Origin: Desulfobacterales bacterium
GTDB taxonomy: Bacteria; Desulfobacterota; Desulfobacteria; Desulfobacterales; SpSt-501
Assembly: GCA_025454275.1 (NCBI GenBank)
Contig: JALOOS010000032.1
Span: 1-10,087, forward strand
Reading direction: 5' to 3'
DNA length: 10,087 nt
In this document: positions 1 to 7,328 of the stretch, in pieces
Layout of the letters: the number at the start of each line of letters is the position of its first letter
How positions within the stretch are numbered: position 1 is the first letter of the stretch
The notes under the pieces: model-generated
Database searches by the model: none
Seen by the model: only the letters and a program-made list of their open reading frames with translations
What the model was told of the DNA's origin: nothing
Position numbers and translations under genes: made by a program

Positions 1-1
1 G

Positions 2-703
2 GCCTCCAAATTCTCCATGCTGCTGATGAACGTCAGCGGCAGCAGCATCCTCATGGCCACCCTTCTCACCGGGATCTTCAGCCTGATCCTGGGGATGGGC
101 GTGCCGCCGGTCGCCACCTACGTGCTGACCTCGGCCCTCACGGCCCCCACCATCCAGAAGCTCGCGGTCATCAACGGAATCCCGGAAGAGGCGGCCCTGC
201 TGGCCACCCATATGTTCCTGTTCTATTACGCCGTGCTGGCCGAAGTCACTCCGCCCGTCGCCCTCTCGGCCTATGCGGCGGCGGCCGTGATGGGGACCGA
301 ACCGATCAAGACCGGGGTCTTCGCGGCCCGGGTGGCCATACCCAAATATCTGATCGGGATCACCTTCATCTTATCGTTCAGCGGAACCGGGCTGCTGATC
401 ATCCCCATGGTGCAGACCCTGGCCTCCGGCGATGCCGTCATCCAGATCATCCTGCGGTATCTGGTGACGATCATCGGCGTGATCTTCTTGAATGTGGCCG
501 TGGTGGGATATTTCTTCGGCGATATCGGGCGGGCGGCGCGCTATGGGGTCGGCGCGAGCGCCGTGATGCTCTTCTTCCCCTCCACCGAAACCGATGTGAT
601 CGGCTGCACGATCATCGCCGCGTTCGTCGTCAAACAGTGGGTCGCCCATCGCCGCGTGCGCCGTGCCTCCTCGGCCGGCGAAACCGCGGCGGGGCCGAAC
701 TGA
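2..703 (+). CDS. TRAP transporter large permease (4TM/12TM fused type), C-terminal part
   Basis: This is the C-terminal 233 residues of an inner-membrane TRAP transporter permease; the gene begins before the window and the frame is open from base 2. TRAP permeases use an ion gradient to import substrates delivered by a periplasmic binding protein. The visible part is almost entirely hydrophobic helices. It carries the family's recognisable stretches: a GMGVPPVATYVL segment (equivalent to GMGxPTxAxYxx), then HMFLFYYAVLAEVTPPVALSAY followed by an alanine-rich helix and an EPIKTGVFA loop. That pattern is typical of the fused 4TM/12TM permeases rather than of stand-alone DctM. A polar, basic tail ends the protein. 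The substrate cannot be told from this portion; binding protein and small-subunit genes, if separate, would lie outside. The family call is firm, the subtype a little less so. Confidence 0.9.
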   Translation, partial: ASKFSMLLMNVSGSSILMATLLTGIFSLILGMGVPPVATYVLTSALTAPTIQKLAVINGIPEEAALLATHMFLFYYAVLAEVTPPVALSAYAAAAVMGTEPIKTGVFAARVAIPKYLIGITFILSFSGTGLLIIPMVQTLASGDAVIQIILRYLVTIIGVIFLNVAVVGYFFGDIGRAARYGVGASAVMLFFPSTETDVIGCTIIAAFVVKQWVAHRRVRRASSAGETAAGPN

Positions 704-738
704 GGCCGACCATCATCCCGACGATTCCCCATCGGCCT
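703..738 (+). repeat. Weak inverted repeat at the 3' end of the TRAP gene
   Basis: A 7-bp perfect inverted repeat (AGGCCGA at 703-709, TCGGCCT at 732-738) with a 22-nt loop starts at the last base of the TRAP stop codon. It could fold at the mRNA end, but the loop is long and no T-tract follows, so a terminator role is only a guess. Confidence 0.3.
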
Positions 739-766
739 TGACGCCGCCGTAAAACAGACCAATTCT
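738..766 (+). promoter_or_regulatory. Possible sigma-70-type promoter ahead of the phosphatase gene
   Basis: TTGACG (738-743) is five of six to the -35 consensus. It is followed after 17 nt by AATTCT (761-766), a poor -10 match at three of six. It lies in the 282-bp gap before the phosphatase gene, leaving an untranslated leader of roughly 210 nt. No other feature in 704-985 stands out. This is a weak candidate based on one good box. Confidence 0.22.
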
Positions 767-985
767 ATCCCATCCAAGGTAGTCAGCGTATCGCCGGGAG
801 AGACCCCGCCTGGCGGAGCCGCAACGGCACAGCGGCCGGGTCGCCGATCCCAATGGCAGGAGGCGCATCCAGCAGCAGCGGGCGTTTCGACACGATCTTA
901 TCCCGCCGGCCCCTGCCCGTCGCCCCGGCTGATACAACCATCCTCATGAAACAAGCCGCGCAAGAAGCCAAGATGATGGGATGTC

Positions 986-2632
986 ATGAAAGAGCCCTCC
1001 CCGAAACTCCACCGCATCGCCGATGAGAACACGGCCTTGCGTGTCATCTTAGAAGGCACGGCCACGGCGACCGGCGAGCGCTTTTTCGAAGAGCTGGTGG
1101 TCAGCCTCGCCACGGCGCTGGGGACCCACGGCGCTTGGGTGGCGGAGTACTTGGAAGAGCGCCACCAGCTGCGAGCGCTGGCGTTTTGGGCCGATGGCCG
1201 GATGATCCGGGACCACCTCATGGATATCCAGGGGACTCCCTGCGAGGCGGTGATCCGGAGCACGTCCCTGGTGCATTGCCCGGACCATCTGATCGACCTT
1301 TTTCCAGCGGCCCCCGGTCTAGCGGGCTCGAGGGCGGTCAGCTACCTCGGGGCGCCCCTGCTGGACCCGTCGGGCAAGGTGACGGGAAACCTCGCCGTCC
1401 TCGACACTCGGCCGATGCCGGATGCCCCCCACACCAGGGCCGTTTTCCAGATCTTCGCCGCCCGCGCCGCGGCCGAACTCCAGCGCCTGAAGGCTGAGCG
1501 GCAGCTGCGCCAAAGCGAGGAGAAGTTCCGGCGGATCATCGCGACCACGGCCGAGGGGTTCATACTTCTTGATAAAAATTTCGTGATCACAGAGGTGAAC
1601 CATGCCTTCTGCGAAATGGTCGGATACCGCCGGGATGAAATTATCGGCCACACGCCCTTGAAATTCGCCGCAGCCGATTACCGGCAATTTTTGAGAATCA
1701 ACCGGGACGGGTTCTTCGCCCGGGGCCGCTCCGGAGCGGAGGCCGCGGTCATGACCCGGACGGGTCGGATCGTTCCGGTCCTCATTCAGGCCGATGCGTT
1801 GCGTGACGGGCAGGGTGAAGTCATCGGCAATATGGTCTTCGTAATCGACATGACCCAGCAGAAGAGGTCCCTGGCGCTGGCCGCCGAGGTGCAAAGAAGC
1901 CTGCTACCCCAAGAGCCGCCCGCCGTGGAGGGGCTGGACATCGCCGGCCGCACCCTGAGCTGCGAGGAGATCGGCGGGGACTACTTCGACTACCTGTACG
2001 GCCGAGAATGCCCTGGGGACCGCATCAGCCTCGTTGTCGGAGACGTGGCCGGGCACGGGATCGACGCCGCGCTGCTGATGACGACCGCCCGCGCCTTTCT
2101 GCGGATGCGCGCCTCCCAATGCGGGAGCATCTCCCAGATCGTGACCGAGATGAACCGGCATCTGGCGCACGACGTCAACGACTCGGGCCGTTTCATGACG
2201 CTCTCCTACGTTCGACTCGATGCCGCATCCGGCTCGCTCCAATGGATCCGGGCCGGACACCCGCCTGCGCTGATCTACGACCCGGAACACGACCGGTTCA
2301 GAGAACTCATGGGCGAGGGCCTGCCGCTGGGGGTGGACCCGAATTTTCAGTACACCGAGTATGCGCAAACCTCCCTCGCCCCCGGGCAGCTGATCCTGGT
2401 CGGCACCGACGGGATCTGGGAGTCCGAGGACCGCAACGGTGGCGCATACGGGAAGATGCGGTTCCATGAAGTGGTGCGCCGACACGCGGCCGAGCCCGCC
2501 CAGGCGCTCCTCGAGGCCGTCTACGCCGACATCAAAACCTTCACCGCAGGGGCCCTGCCGCAGGACGACATCACCCTGGTGGTCGTCAAAAGAACGGACC
2601 CCCTCGCCGCCTCAGCCGACTGGCAAATTTAG
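986..2632 (+). CDS. GAF-PAS-SpoIIE (PPM) serine phosphatase, RsbU-like
   Basis: A 548-residue cytosolic sensor phosphatase. Residues about 10-165 form a GAF domain, with the typical GTPCEAVI and YLGAPLLD...GNLAVLD elements. Residues about 177-297 form a PAS domain beginning RQSEEKFRRII, and residues about 300-540 a SpoIIE/PPM phosphatase domain. The metal-binding and core motifs are intact: GGDYFDY at 330-336, GDVAGHG at 352-358, then RAGHPPAL, GTDGIWE at 473-479 and QDDITLVVV from 526. It should therefore be an active Mn/Mg-dependent phosphatase acting on phosphoserine or phosphothreonine. In the family such proteins usually dephosphorylate anti-sigma-factor antagonists under control of the sensor domains. 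No transmembrane segment is seen. The ATG at 986 has no clear Shine-Dalgarno sequence, so the start is less sure than the rest. No anti-sigma or STAS gene adjoins it; a Hanks kinase lies about 1.6 kb downstream and is a possible counterpart, which is inference only. Confidence 0.93.
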   Translation: MKEPSPKLHRIADENTALRVILEGTATATGERFFEELVVSLATALGTHGAWVAEYLEERHQLRALAFWADGRMIRDHLMDIQGTPCEAVIRSTSLVHCPDHLIDLFPAAPGLAGSRAVSYLGAPLLDPSGKVTGNLAVLDTRPMPDAPHTRAVFQIFAARAAAELQRLKAERQLRQSEEKFRRIIATTAEGFILLDKNFVITEVNHAFCEMVGYRRDEIIGHTPLKFAAADYRQFLRINRDGFFARGRSGAEAAVMTRTGRIVPVLIQADALRDGQGEVIGNMVFVIDMTQQKRSLALAAEVQRSLLPQEPPAVEGLDIAGRTLSCEEIGGDYFDYLYGRECPGDRISLVVGDVAGHGIDAALLMTTARAFLRMRASQCGSISQIVTEMNRHLAHDVNDSGRFMTLSYVRLDAASGSLQWIRAGHPPALIYDPEHDRFRELMGEGLPLGVDPNFQYTEYAQTSLAPGQLILVGTDGIWESEDRNGGAYGKMRFHEVVRRHAAEPAQALLEAVYADIKTFTAGALPQDDITLVVVKRTDPLAASADWQI

Positions 2633-2993
2633 CATCGCCGCTGTCGTCGCGCTTCGCAATTGACTTGCCCGGGGAAATCTATTACTCCGCTCAAAAAAGC
2701 TCGAAAACAGAGGGGTTGCTCCGTTGGGCGATGCGGCCGCAACCGGGCGGCGGGATGGCGGATCGGATTCGATGCGGGCCTGATTGCCGGCTGCACCGGG
2801 GGTGGTTTCACCACCTCGGATCACGGTTGCGGGCAAGCCGGGAGGTTGAATCGAACGCGCCGCAACCGGAATCGGTGGTGCGCACGTGCGCGAGGCCCGC
2901 CATGCCGCCGGGGCGGGACCTTCAGCCGTCGGGCGGGGGGATGCGGCCACTTCTGACACCAGAATTCGGGACACTATCATCGGGAGGTGCAAG
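2633..2993. other. Gene-free stretch with small repeats
   Basis: I see no convincing gene in these 361 bases; the open frames here have arginine-rich, low-complexity translations. It holds a TTGACT box at 2660-2665 with no well-spaced -10. A short hairpin lies at 2801-2815 (GGTGGT, loop TTC, ACCACC). An 11-bp direct repeat GCCGCAACCGG occurs at 2736-2746 and 2859-2869, with the inverted core CGGTTGCGG at 2824-2832. This is presumably the leader and promoter region of the outer-membrane protein gene. No known riboswitch pattern was recognised. Confidence 0.5.
2983..2989 (+). promoter_or_regulatory. Ribosome binding site fixing the start of the outer-membrane protein gene
   Basis: GGAGGTG lies 4 nt before the ATG at 2994. 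The same frame is open further upstream (an ATG at 2886), but that extension has no Shine-Dalgarno and would bury the signal peptide, so 2994 is preferred. Confidence 0.75.
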
Positions 2994-3950
2994 ATGGGCG
3001 GCGTTCGCGGCTTTTTATGTTGGGCAATCGCACTGTTGGCGGGACTGGGGCACGGAACGGCTTGCGCCTACGATCTGCCCGCCGTAAACCTGGGGGCCAC
3101 CAGCTTCATGGACGGCGGCCCGCCGTCCGGCCCGGGGCTGTATCTCTCGCAGTATTTCCAATATTACACCTCCAACAAGTTCACCGACTCCAAGGGGGAC
3201 AAACTGCTTCCCGGCAGCGCCAACGAAGAGCTGGATGTCTGGGTCAGCCTGACGCAGATGATCTACCAATCCGACCAGGCGCTGCTCTTCGGCGGCAAAT
3301 GGGGGTTGAACCTCATCGTGCCGCTGGTCAGCTTCGACCTCGACTACGGCAACAACGGACCCTATCCCGAAGACAACGGGGCCGGCCTCGGCGACGTGAA
3401 CGCGGGCGTGTTTCTCCAGTGGGATCCCGTCATGGGCCCCAGGGGGCCGATCTTCATGCACCGGATCGAGCTGACGTTCCTCCTGCCGACCGGCAAGTAC
3501 GACTCGGAAAAGGAGCTCAACCCCGGCAGCAACTTCTTCAGCTTCAACCCATACTGGTCGGGGACCCTCTTCCTGACGCCGGAGTGGACCTTCTCGACGC
3601 GGATCCACTATCTTTACAACTTCAAAAACAATGACCCGAACCGCGCCTTCGCCGGCGCCGGCGACTCCCAGGCCGGCCAGGCCGTGCACCTCAATTTCGC
3701 CACCTCCTACGGGGTGCTGCCGAACCTCAAACTCGGCATCAACGGCTACTACCTGAAACAGTTCACCGATCTCGAAGTCGACGGCGACAGCGTCGACAAC
3801 AGCCGGGAGCAGGTATTCGCGATCGGGCCCGGTCTGCTGTGGATGATCAACAAGGATGCCTCCCTTTTCCTGAACATGTACGTTGAATCGATGGCCGAAA
3901 ACCGGCCGGAGGGCGAGCGTTTCAATCTGCGCTTCGTCTATCACTTCTAA
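2994..3950 (+). CDS. Outer-membrane beta-barrel, SphA / phenol meta-pathway transporter family
   Basis: A 318-residue secreted protein. Residues 1-25 form a Sec signal peptide with a basic start, a hydrophobic core and a probable cleavage after the ACA ending at residue 25. The mature part is rich in alternating aromatic/polar strands and Gly/Asn/Asp turns. It opens with a DLPAVNLGATSFMDGGPP-type sequence and ends in an aromatic residue (FVYHF), as outer-membrane barrels do. The pattern, including the GLYLSQYFQYY and RIELTFLLPTGKYDS segments, matches the family annotated as 'putative MetA-pathway of phenol degradation' or SphA-like transporters. These are thought to help hydrophobic substrates cross the outer membrane. 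The substrate is unknown, and nothing adjacent encodes aromatic degradation, so the phenol label is only a family name. It stands alone between two gaps. Confidence 0.85.
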   Translation: MGGVRGFLCWAIALLAGLGHGTACAYDLPAVNLGATSFMDGGPPSGPGLYLSQYFQYYTSNKFTDSKGDKLLPGSANEELDVWVSLTQMIYQSDQALLFGGKWGLNLIVPLVSFDLDYGNNGPYPEDNGAGLGDVNAGVFLQWDPVMGPRGPIFMHRIELTFLLPTGKYDSEKELNPGSNFFSFNPYWSGTLFLTPEWTFSTRIHYLYNFKNNDPNRAFAGAGDSQAGQAVHLNFATSYGVLPNLKLGINGYYLKQFTDLEVDGDSVDNSREQVFAIGPGLLWMINKDASLFLNMYVESMAENRPEGERFNLRFVYHF

Positions 3951-3996
3951 ACCCCTCCGCACGCCCGCTGGTTTCGCTGCGGCGGCTGAACCTGCC

Positions 3997-4024
3997 CAGG
4001 GATGACCGAACGGGGTCATCCCTG
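3997..4024 (+). terminator. Strong hairpin after the outer-membrane protein gene
   Basis: An 11-bp perfect stem (CAGGGATGACC at 3997-4007 paired with GGTCATCCCTG at 4014-4024) closes a 6-nt loop, 47 nt past the stop codon. The position suits a transcript end or an mRNA 3'-stabilising structure. There is no T-tract after it, so it is not a classical intrinsic terminator. Confidence 0.5.
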
Positions 4025-4107
4025 ACCGGCGGCCTCAGCGAACAGCACCGTCCGCCCCCACCGCACGCCCCCGCCGTGCCGCACGCGAGCCGGCCCACCG
4101 CCTCCGA

Positions 4108-4146
4108 CGGCCGATGCAATAATTTAAGCTTTTGAAAAATCGGCCG
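4108..4146. promoter_or_regulatory. Inverted repeat around an AT-rich patch upstream of the kinase operon
   Basis: CGGCCGAT (4108-4115) and ATCGGCCG (4139-4146) form a perfect 8-bp inverted repeat. It encloses a 23-nt AT-rich core, unusual in this GC-rich window. The core contains AATAAT (4118-4123), a five-of-six -10 match, but no -35 box sits at the right distance. It lies about 70-105 nt before the kinase start, where a promoter and operator would be expected. The regulatory role is inferred. Confidence 0.35.
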
Positions 4147-4200
4147 AAAACAAAACCAAGAGGACTCGCCCGCGGCGGCGCGGAGCGCCCGACGAAACAC

Positions 4201-4209
4201 GGTGAGGGG
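4201..4209 (+). promoter_or_regulatory. Ribosome binding site favouring a TTG start for the kinase
   Basis: GGTGAGGGG precedes the TTG at 4214 by a suitable distance (8 nt from the GGTGA core). The competing in-frame GTG at 4202 lies inside this motif and has only a GGAG 16 nt upstream. TTG at 4214 is therefore preferred, without certainty. Confidence 0.45.
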
Positions 4210-4213
4210 CCCA

Positions 4214-5110
4214 TTGAGCGGCATCGACGCGTTTGATTCCAACCAGGTGATCGGAACGACCTTGGGCAGCGCCACCATTCTCCGGGAACTGGCGCGCGGC
4301 TCCATGGGGGTTGTGCTGGCCGCCTACCAGCAGAGCCTGAAGCGCCGGATCGCGGTCAAGCTCTTGCCCAAGAGCATGTACACCGCAGAGTCCCTGCGGC
4401 TCTTCGAGCAGGAGGCCGAGGCGGTGGCGGGATTGTCGCACCCGAACATCGTGCCGATCTACGAAATCGGCGAAACACCGGATTTCAGGTGGTTTACCAT
4501 GCAGCTCATCGAGGGGGAGAGCCTGGCGGAGATGCTTCGAAAAACCGCCTTGAACCCGGTCCCGTCGCGGCGCAGCCTGCCGACCCGGACCGCACTGGCC
4601 ATGGCCCGGCAGATTCTCGGGGCCTTGAGCTATGCCCACCGCCGCCAGGTGGTGCATCGGGATGTCAAGCCCGAAAATATCCTGGTCACCGCCGAGCCGC
4701 GCATCCCCGTGATCACCGACTTCGGCATCTCGCGGATCGTCAGCGCCAAGACCGACGCCATGACAACCGCCCGCGGAAGCCCGCTCTACATGGCGCCGGA
4801 GCAGATCCTCAGCCCTGAAATAGACTTCCGGGCGGACATCTACGCCGCCGGCGTTCTCCTGTTCCGCCTCCTGGTCGAAACGCTGCCCCTCATCGCGCAT
4901 GCATCGGCCGACGAGCTGCTGGCGGCCAAGGTGTCCGGCAGGAGCATCTTCACCTGCACCCCCTCCCAGGCCAACCCGCGGCTCAACCGCGACGTGGACG
5001 CCCTGGTGGCGAAGTCTACGGCCCAGGATCCATCCGACCGCTACGGCTCCTGCCGGGAGGTTCTGACGGCGCTCGAGGAGTACGAGCGCAAGCACCTGGG
5101 ATCGCACTGA
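4214..5110 (+). CDS. Soluble Hanks-type serine/threonine protein kinase
   Basis: A 298-residue protein that is almost entirely kinase domain and transfers phosphate from ATP to Ser/Thr residues. All catalytic landmarks are present. The glycine loop is RGSMGVV around 28-34 (its first glycine replaced by alanine, ELARGSMG), and the ATP lysine is in AVK at 49. The helix-C region is FEQEAEAVAGLSHPNIVPIYEIG. HRDVKPEN starts at 148 with catalytic Asp150, DFG is at 169-171, and YMAPE ends at about 196. Two threonines (184-185) lie in the activation segment, a usual autophosphorylation site. There is no transmembrane helix and no PASTA or other sensor, so input must come from partners. The start is taken as TTG at 4214; GTG at 4202 would add four residues. 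The gene is followed after only 2 bp by the next one, implying translational coupling, and then by an FHA gene that can read phosphothreonine. Confidence 0.93.
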   Translation: MSGIDAFDSNQVIGTTLGSATILRELARGSMGVVLAAYQQSLKRRIAVKLLPKSMYTAESLRLFEQEAEAVAGLSHPNIVPIYEIGETPDFRWFTMQLIEGESLAEMLRKTALNPVPSRRSLPTRTALAMARQILGALSYAHRRQVVHRDVKPENILVTAEPRIPVITDFGISRIVSAKTDAMTTARGSPLYMAPEQILSPEIDFRADIYAAGVLLFRLLVETLPLIAHASADELLAAKVSGRSIFTCTPSQANPRLNRDVDALVAKSTAQDPSDRYGSCREVLTALEEYERKHLGSH

Positions 5111-5112
5111 CC

Positions 5113-7305
5113 ATGCGCGACACGACCGCGATCAAAAAAGGGTATCACAAGGCTGGCAAGTCCTTTGTGCTCCTGTTCAACCGGGTTTCGATGTACGGCC
5201 CGGAGCACCCGTTTTCGGTGCAGGCGGTCGACGACTTCTTCCGTTCGATCCAGGATCTGCTCAAAGCCAGCTCGCCGGTGGTGTTGATCTACACGCGCAA
5301 GCAGTTCTTCATTGAAGATGAGCCCCTGGACCCGAGCCTGAACACATTCAAGATCTCCGCGCATTTCAAGAAAACCGATGTCAGCTCCATCTCGATCGAA
5401 AACGGCCTGGATCGAAACGAGGTGGAAACCTTCATCCGGATTTTTCTCGACGCCCGCCGCTACCCCGGCGCCGAGGAGATGCGGGCCGCCGCAGCGGCGC
5501 GCCAAGTCCAGCACATCAAGATCAACCACGTCTTCTATCAGAAAATGACCGCGGACGAAGAGGTCGTCTCGAAATCCGCGGCGGCCAAAACCTCGCAGCT
5601 CAGCGACGAGCTCGACACCTCCCGCGAGACCCAAGATGCCTTGAGCATGATCGCCGGCAAGCTGCTGATAGAGGAGCTGGACCAGGGGGTGTCGCTCAAA
5701 AGCCTGCTGGCGGACCCCGAGGCCCTCTCCCGGCGGATGGTGTCAGAGGGCCCGGCCGAAGGCCATGCGGGCGGATCGGGCCATGGCAGTGGGGATGGCC
5801 CGCCTTCGGTGGCCGGCCGCTTGCGTGCCCTGGGAGAGCAGATCCGCAGCGTGCTCTCCGGCAGCGCCCCCGTCGCGCTGCCGGAGATAGCGGAAGCCCT
5901 GGTGCGGATGAAACGCGAGCTTTTCAGGGAGATAGAGGCCCGCAGGGCCATCGGCGTATTCCTGGAGCCGGCCGATGAAATTCGGGAGCAGGCCGATTCA
6001 CTCACCGACACGGTCGTCCTGGAGTTGGTCCGCAAAGCCTACGAGCAGGGAAACACACCGGTCGAACGGCTCGCCTTCCTCTTGCAGCGGATCGTCCCCG
6101 AACCCGAGGAGCTCGCGCGTCTTCTGCCCCGAATCCGCGGGTGCCTGATGGCGGAGGGCATGTCGCTGGCGGACTTCTCGAGGCTGATCCAGCAACTGGG
6201 GACGGACCGGCAAAACGACGGCGTCGTCCAGGCCGTCAATCGGGCCGCAGAGGAGATCGGGGCCGACGGCGGTGAACTCCTGGAGCGGTTGAAATCCGAC
6301 CCCGCCGGCTTCACGCGGCTCTTATATCTGGCATCCGCCATCGAAAAGGAGTCCGGCAGTTCACGGACGCTGAGCGACATCCTGGTCGACCACCTGGAGC
6401 GCATGGCCTCCCGGCTGGTGAGCCGGCAGTCCGGGGAGGAGCCGTCGGCGCGCGCGGACCTTTTGCGCCGGATGATCCTGCAGCTGCACTCCGGCATGGT
6501 GCAGGGCCTGCAGGCGGGCGGGGTCGACGCGCAGCTCGTCGGAGAGGTCGAAGAGCGGCTTAGGCAGCGGCTCGAGGCCAGCGTCGAGGCGATTCGCTCC
6601 GAGCTCTCGGAATACAAGGCGGCCTTGAAGACCGATCGGCCGGAGCGGCGGACGCTGTTGCAGGACCTGGAGGAGAGCCTCGCTGAGGGCCATGCGCTCA
6701 AACCGGTCCTGCAACAGGTCAGCGCCCACTTCCGGGAGCAGCGCCTGGACCCGAACGATTTCCAAAAAATCTACGAGCGGATCGAAGCGGCCCGCCGGCA
6801 GCAGCGTCGGGCCGAAAAAAAGATCGACGAAATCGTCTTCGGCAAGCGGCAGACGCTCACCCTGCTCGAGATCGAGCTGGCGCGCGCCACCCGCTACGGA
6901 ACCGACCTCTGCGCGGTATCCTTTTCGGTCTACAAGGCGGCTGATCGGAAATCGGGCGGCAGCCGCGAGCCGGCCCCGATCGAGGCCACCACCGCGCTTT
7001 TGCGCAAGCTGAGGGACAAGCTCCGCAACACGGATTGGATCGGGATCCTGAACCAGCGGCTGTTCTTGGCGGTGATGCCGATGACCACCGTCAAAGAGGC
7101 GCATCTGGCGTCGCGCCGCCTGCTGAAGTCGCTCAACGCCGAACCCGTTGTCGTCTCCGGCCGCCCCGTCCCGTTCAAACTGGCCGGCTCCGTCATCCAT
7201 TTCGACCACCGACAGACCCCTGACGTCCGTGCCTTCATTCAATTGGCCGAGTCGGGGCATGCGGAGATGGCCCACCGGCTTCGCAACCTTCAGGACTTCA
7301 TGTGA
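5113..7305 (+). CDS. Uncharacterised protein with a C-terminal degenerate GGDEF-like domain
   Basis: A 730-residue soluble protein that I do not recognise as a named family. Residues about 1-145 form an N-terminal alpha/beta region, with GPEHPF near the start and an EDEPLD strand/turn. It resembles regions that precede HD or GGDEF output domains in related bacteria. A low-complexity Gly/His/Ser linker lies near 213-232. A long, charged, mostly helical region spans about 235-575 and probably contains coiled coil. Residues about 583-730 fold like a diguanylate cyclase: LLEIELARATRYG, then LRDKLRNTDWIGIL and an AVMPMT strand. At the signature position GGDEF is replaced by NQRLF (647-651), so no cyclase activity or normal substrate binding is expected. 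It may be a scaffold, sensor or kinase substrate. The start ATG is 2 bp after the kinase stop. It sits between kinase and FHA genes, so a link to their signalling is likely but unproven. Confidence 0.8.
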   Translation: MRDTTAIKKGYHKAGKSFVLLFNRVSMYGPEHPFSVQAVDDFFRSIQDLLKASSPVVLIYTRKQFFIEDEPLDPSLNTFKISAHFKKTDVSSISIENGLDRNEVETFIRIFLDARRYPGAEEMRAAAAARQVQHIKINHVFYQKMTADEEVVSKSAAAKTSQLSDELDTSRETQDALSMIAGKLLIEELDQGVSLKSLLADPEALSRRMVSEGPAEGHAGGSGHGSGDGPPSVAGRLRALGEQIRSVLSGSAPVALPEIAEALVRMKRELFREIEARRAIGVFLEPADEIREQADSLTDTVVLELVRKAYEQGNTPVERLAFLLQRIVPEPEELARLLPRIRGCLMAEGMSLADFSRLIQQLGTDRQNDGVVQAVNRAAEEIGADGGELLERLKSDPAGFTRLLYLASAIEKESGSSRTLSDILVDHLERMASRLVSRQSGEEPSARADLLRRMILQLHSGMVQGLQAGGVDAQLVGEVEERLRQRLEASVEAIRSELSEYKAALKTDRPERRTLLQDLEESLAEGHALKPVLQQVSAHFREQRLDPNDFQKIYERIEAARRQQRRAEKKIDEIVFGKRQTLTLLEIELARATRYGTDLCAVSFSVYKAADRKSGGSREPAPIEATTALLRKLRDKLRNTDWIGILNQRLFLAVMPMTTVKEAHLASRRLLKSLNAEPVVVSGRPVPFKLAGSVIHFDHRQTPDVRAFIQLAESGHAEMAHRLRNLQDFM

Positions 7306-7328
7306 CCCGCAGCGAGGGCTGACTCCAT

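Noticed and set aside
2660..3087. Overlapping short open frames in the gap before the outer-membrane protein gene
   Set aside because: They are arginine- and glycine-rich with no ribosome binding site, and they run into the start of the real gene in another frame.
3015..4019. Long open frame antisense to the outer-membrane protein gene
   Set aside because: It has low-complexity composition, no recognisable domain and lies over a gene with clear signal peptide and family motifs. It is a by-product of high GC third positions.
4124..5107. Long open frame antisense to the kinase gene
   Set aside because: The sense strand encodes all kinase motifs. The antisense translation resembles no protein and has no ribosome binding site.
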